A stretch of 6,793 bases of DNA, from NCBI GenBank assembly GCA_964363685.1, contig CAYIJG010000054.1, positions 1 to 6,793 of the forward strand. The letters run 5' to 3'. The position numbers were made by a program, and so were the translations under genes. This DNA is from XYD2-FULL-39-9 sp964363685. GTDB lineage: Bacteria > Patescibacteriota > Patescibacteriia > Magasanikbacterales > GWA2-37-8. The notes below the pieces were generated by a model. That model saw only the letters and a list, made by a program, of their open reading frames with translations, was not told the origin of the DNA and ran no database searches. Positions 5,048-6,793 of the stretch are shown here, in pieces (position 1 is the first letter of the stretch; each line of letters begins with the position of its first letter).

Positions 5048-5524
5048 ATGTCAAAATTGCAAAGTTTTTCTTTGTGGTTTTTACGGGTAATCATGGGTTG
5101 GTTTTTCTTTTACGCCGGCATCACCAAGGTAATGAATCCGCAATGGACTTCTATTGGCTATATAAAAAACGCCCAGTCCGCTAGTTGGTTATTTGAGTGG
5201 CTATCAAATCCACAAATTTTATCAGTTGTGGATTTTTTAGTTAAGTGGGGATTGACAATGCTTGGAGTATCCCTATTGTTAGGAATCTTTGTTCGACTTA
5301 GCGCCTATCTGGGAGTCTTACTTATGTTTTTGTTATATCTGCCAATTTTGAAGTTTCCCATGGCTGGCACCCATGCATATATCGTAGATGAGCATATTAT
5401 TTATATTGCGGTTTTGTTGTTATTGGTACAGTTTAGAGCCGGACATGTGGGAGGAATGGAAAAATGGTTTTCCAACACGCAACTGTGCAACAAGTATCCA
5501 AAATTAAGATTTTTCCTTAGTTAG
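5048..5524 (+). CDS. DoxX-family membrane protein
   Basis: Small four-helix membrane protein of the DoxX/DoxD-like family (158 residues). Helices are about 6-26, 57-80, 84-101 and 112-129. Recognisable features are L12-R-V-I-M-G-W-F-F-F-Y-A-G-I-T-K at the first helix and the following loop NPQWTSIGYIKNAQSASW (30-47), a pattern I recall from DoxX proteins of archaea and uncultured bacteria. H116 lies in the last helix after D114-E115. The founding members are the membrane subunit of archaeal thiosulfate:quinone oxidoreductase, but most bacterial homologues have no proven reaction, and nothing here shows thiosulfate metabolism. A redox or membrane-stress role is only a guess. It has its own promoter and converges on tsaE; the stop codons overlap by 4 bp (5521-5524). 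Confidence 0.85.
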   Translation: MSKLQSFSLWFLRVIMGWFFFYAGITKVMNPQWTSIGYIKNAQSASWLFEWLSNPQILSVVDFLVKWGLTMLGVSLLLGIFVRLSAYLGVLLMFLLYLPILKFPMAGTHAYIVDEHIIYIAVLLLLVQFRAGHVGGMEKWFSNTQLCNKYPKLRFFLS

Positions 5525-5976
5525 TTTGGTAGGCTCCAAACGATTTCTCTTTCGTTTGAGTTTTCTAGTTGTTTTATCTCAATAGAGATGAAGTTTTTTG
5601 GGTCAAATTTTTGCAACAAGCCTTCAATTTTGTCAGGCCATTCTATCAGGCAAATTGTAGTTGGCTTTCCAATATAATCTTCCGCCCCAATTTCAATAAG
5701 TTCTTGTTCGTCCTTAAGTCGGTAAGTATCAATGTGCACCATTTTTCGTGTCTTCGTAGTTTTCGTATTTCGCACATCATATATATTCATGAGTGTAAAT
5801 GTAGGACTAGTAATAGTATTTTTTATACCAAAGCCTTTGGCAATACCTTTGACTAAGGCGGTTTTACCTGCTCCTAAATTTCCAGATAATAAAACAATAT
5901 TTCCACCTTTAAGTTTGGTGGAAATTTCTATGCCGAATTGTTCTGTTTCTTCAGAAGAGTTAGTAATCGTTCTCAT
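5521..5976 (-). CDS. tsaE: tRNA t6A biosynthesis ATPase TsaE
   Basis: ATPase of the complex that makes N6-threonylcarbamoyladenosine at position 37 of ANN-decoding tRNAs, working with TsaB and TsaD in the cytoplasm. Length 151 residues, normal. The P-loop is G32-N-L-G-A-G-K38-T39; the switch-like TSPTFTL motif is at 56-62; HIDTYRL (81-87) with D83 and LIEWPDKI (110-117) with E112-W113 follow, all diagnostic for the family. tsaB and tsaD are not in this window. It lies 10 bp downstream of the GNAT gene on the same strand and is probably transcribed with it. Its stop overlaps that of the convergent DoxX gene, so there is no room for an intergenic terminator. No Shine-Dalgarno precedes the ATG; the leader is A/T-rich. 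Confidence 0.95.
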   Translation of the reverse strand: MRTITNSSEETEQFGIEISTKLKGGNIVLLSGNLGAGKTALVKGIAKGFGIKNTITSPTFTLMNIYDVRNTKTTKTRKMVHIDTYRLKDEQELIEIGAEDYIGKPTTICLIEWPDKIEGLLQKFDPKNFISIEIKQLENSNEREIVWSLPN

Positions 5977-5986
5977 ATTTTTAAGT

Positions 5987-6718
5987 TTATTTTTCTAACT
6001 TTTCAAGAATAAGTATCCATTTGTTTGGATCCCTATCGTCTCTTCCCTCTAAATTTTTAAGATCAATTCCTACCCAACCATTTCGTAATAAATTTTGAAT
6101 TTGTTCGGCCTCGGCTAAAGAGATTTCCCTTAGTTCGTCTAAAGAACCTTTTTTATTATCATAACCGATCGGTTCTTTTTTAAGTTTTTTAATAGTACTA
6201 AAACAACGTTCGCCATCTTCGTCCAATTCTAAGTTTAAATCAATAATAACAAAATCGTCATGAAGCCGGCTAATGAGAGCTGGTGGGTTAAGAATATCTA
6301 CCTCAGCATCCATTACCTCGCAATTATGTGCTAGTGCAACTTGAATTGTTTTTTCTGTTAGAATACTAGCCAATCCTTTGCCACGATATTCTGGCTTAAC
6401 TGTTAATCGGGCGAGGTGGGCTCGTTTTTCACTACCCTTATTGTAAATCGTTAATTTAGCAGTGCCAACTATTTGATTAGCGTCATTTCTAATGGCATAA
6501 AAAAATAACGGTTGGTCATTTTTGTTGGCATTTTCTATATTTTCATCTAATACTCTTTTTGCAGCAGTTATCTCTGCTTCTTGATCTGCTAAATTAGTAC
6601 CTCTATTTTTTCTAATCTCTAACATGCATTCTAAGAGATCCTTTGAATCAGTGAGTTCAATTACATTTTTTAATACACTTTCTTTTTCGTTTGTATTTTT
6701 TTGATGAGAATGTTCCAT
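5987..6718 (-). CDS. GNAT N-acetyltransferase with C-terminal extension
   Basis: Acetyl-CoA-dependent N-acyltransferase of unknown substrate. The GNAT core runs from about residue 17 to 165: strands FFYAIRNDANQIVGTAKLTIY (72-92), then ARLTVKPEYRGKGLA (103-117) with R112-G-K-G-L-A as the acetyl-CoA pyrophosphate loop, then the following helix and a strand CEVMDAEVDILN (133-144). The first 16 residues are polar. After a lysine-rich linker (about 177-192) there is a second part of about 50 residues (DELREISLAEAEQIQNLLRNGW...), which I do not recognise. At 243 residues it is longer than a simple GNAT such as RimI (about 150), so its neighbour tsaE should not be taken as evidence that it is RimI. 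ATG 6716-6718 is the first start in frame; no Shine-Dalgarno is seen. Fold assignment good; substrate unknown. Confidence 0.85.
   Translation of the reverse strand: MEHSHQKNTNEKESVLKNVIELTDSKDLLECMLEIRKNRGTNLADQEAEITAAKRVLDENIENANKNDQPLFFYAIRNDANQIVGTAKLTIYNKGSEKRAHLARLTVKPEYRGKGLASILTEKTIQVALAHNCEVMDAEVDILNPPALISRLHDDFVIIDLNLELDEDGERCFSTIKKLKKEPIGYDNKKGSLDELREISLAEAEQIQNLLRNGWVGIDLKNLEGRDDRDPNKWILILEKLEK
6141..6181 (+). terminator. terminator-like hairpin with T-run inside the GNAT gene (plus-strand sense)
   Basis: Read on the plus strand, AAAGAACC at 6141-6148 pairs with GGTTCTTT at 6171-6178 (8 bp, 22-nt loop), followed by T at 6176-6181. The 3' arm also belongs to a perfect 12-bp palindrome, AACCGATCGGTT at 6163-6174. 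It falls in the linker-coding part of the minus-strand GNAT gene. It could stop plus-strand transcripts that run through from doxX, which has no terminator of its own. The long loop makes this weak. Confidence 0.25.
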
Positions 6719-6731
6719 ATTAATTAAAGTT

Positions 6732-6753
6732 TCACGTTGTCGAATTTACGTGA
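6732..6753. promoter_or_regulatory. inverted repeat upstream of the GNAT-tsaE unit (possible operator)
   Basis: TCACGT at 6732-6737 and ACGTGA at 6748-6753 form a perfect 6-bp inverted repeat with a 10-bp spacer, 14 bp upstream of the GNAT start on the minus strand. The spacing, about one and a half helical turns between half-site centres, would suit a dimeric regulator, but a hairpin in the leader is equally possible. No clear -10/-35 pair is visible in 6719-6793, and I see no gene there. Confidence 0.3.
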
Positions 6754-6793
6754 CCCGGTTCGAAGATTTTTCGAAAATAGATGATACCTCTAG

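Noticed and set aside
6757..6777. GGTTCGAA near the right edge as a possible tRNA T-loop, with nearby TTCGAA repeats.
   Set aside because: No pairing T-stem, anticodon arm or acceptor stem can be built around it on either strand.

Overview
The window looks like a piece of a Patescibacteria/CPR genome, most likely Parcubacteria-like. This placement is an inference from protein style; there is no rRNA to test it. The reasons are: a membrane-anchored surface protein built of cysteine-rich modules, a Gmad2 domain and a C-terminal Hint domain, as I recall from CPR genomes; compact genes with A/T-rich leaders and no recognisable Shine-Dalgarno sequences; and short spacers with little operon conservation. 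TGA is used as a stop (EamA gene), so there is no sign of the UGA=Gly code of Absconditabacteria/Gracilibacteria.

Layout, left to right. Bases 1-77 hold the 3' part of a tRNA-Ser(GGA), cut by the window edge. Next is a 236-residue orphan protein with a HEPN-type RNxxxH motif (147-857). Then come two genes for membrane-anchored extracellular proteins: a 401-residue Gmad2/Cys-rich/Hint protein (957-2162) and a 153-residue small-domain protein (2367-2828). Both are driven by almost identical promoters and begin with similar anchors. Between the second promoter and its gene sits a 114-bp palindromic element with perfect 10-bp terminal inverted repeats. The second anchored protein is followed within 6-7 bp by mscL (2835-3233) and a Nudix hydrolase (3241-3711), so the three probably form one operon.

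The centre-right holds a VIT/CCC1-family metal transporter (3782-4507), followed 19 bp later by a half-size EamA/DMT transporter (4527-4955), and a DoxX-family membrane protein with its own promoter (5048-5524). On the minus strand, a two-part GNAT protein (6718-5987) and tsaE (5976-5521) form a two-gene unit that converges on doxX with a 4-bp overlap of stop codons.

Most genes are envelope or housekeeping functions: osmotic release, metal and metabolite transport, nucleotide clean-up and tRNA t6A modification. The unusual parts are the duplicated promoter-leader-anchor cassette, the palindromic element inserted in one copy, the Hint protein with a non-canonical C-terminus, and the orphan HEPN-like gene beside the tRNA.
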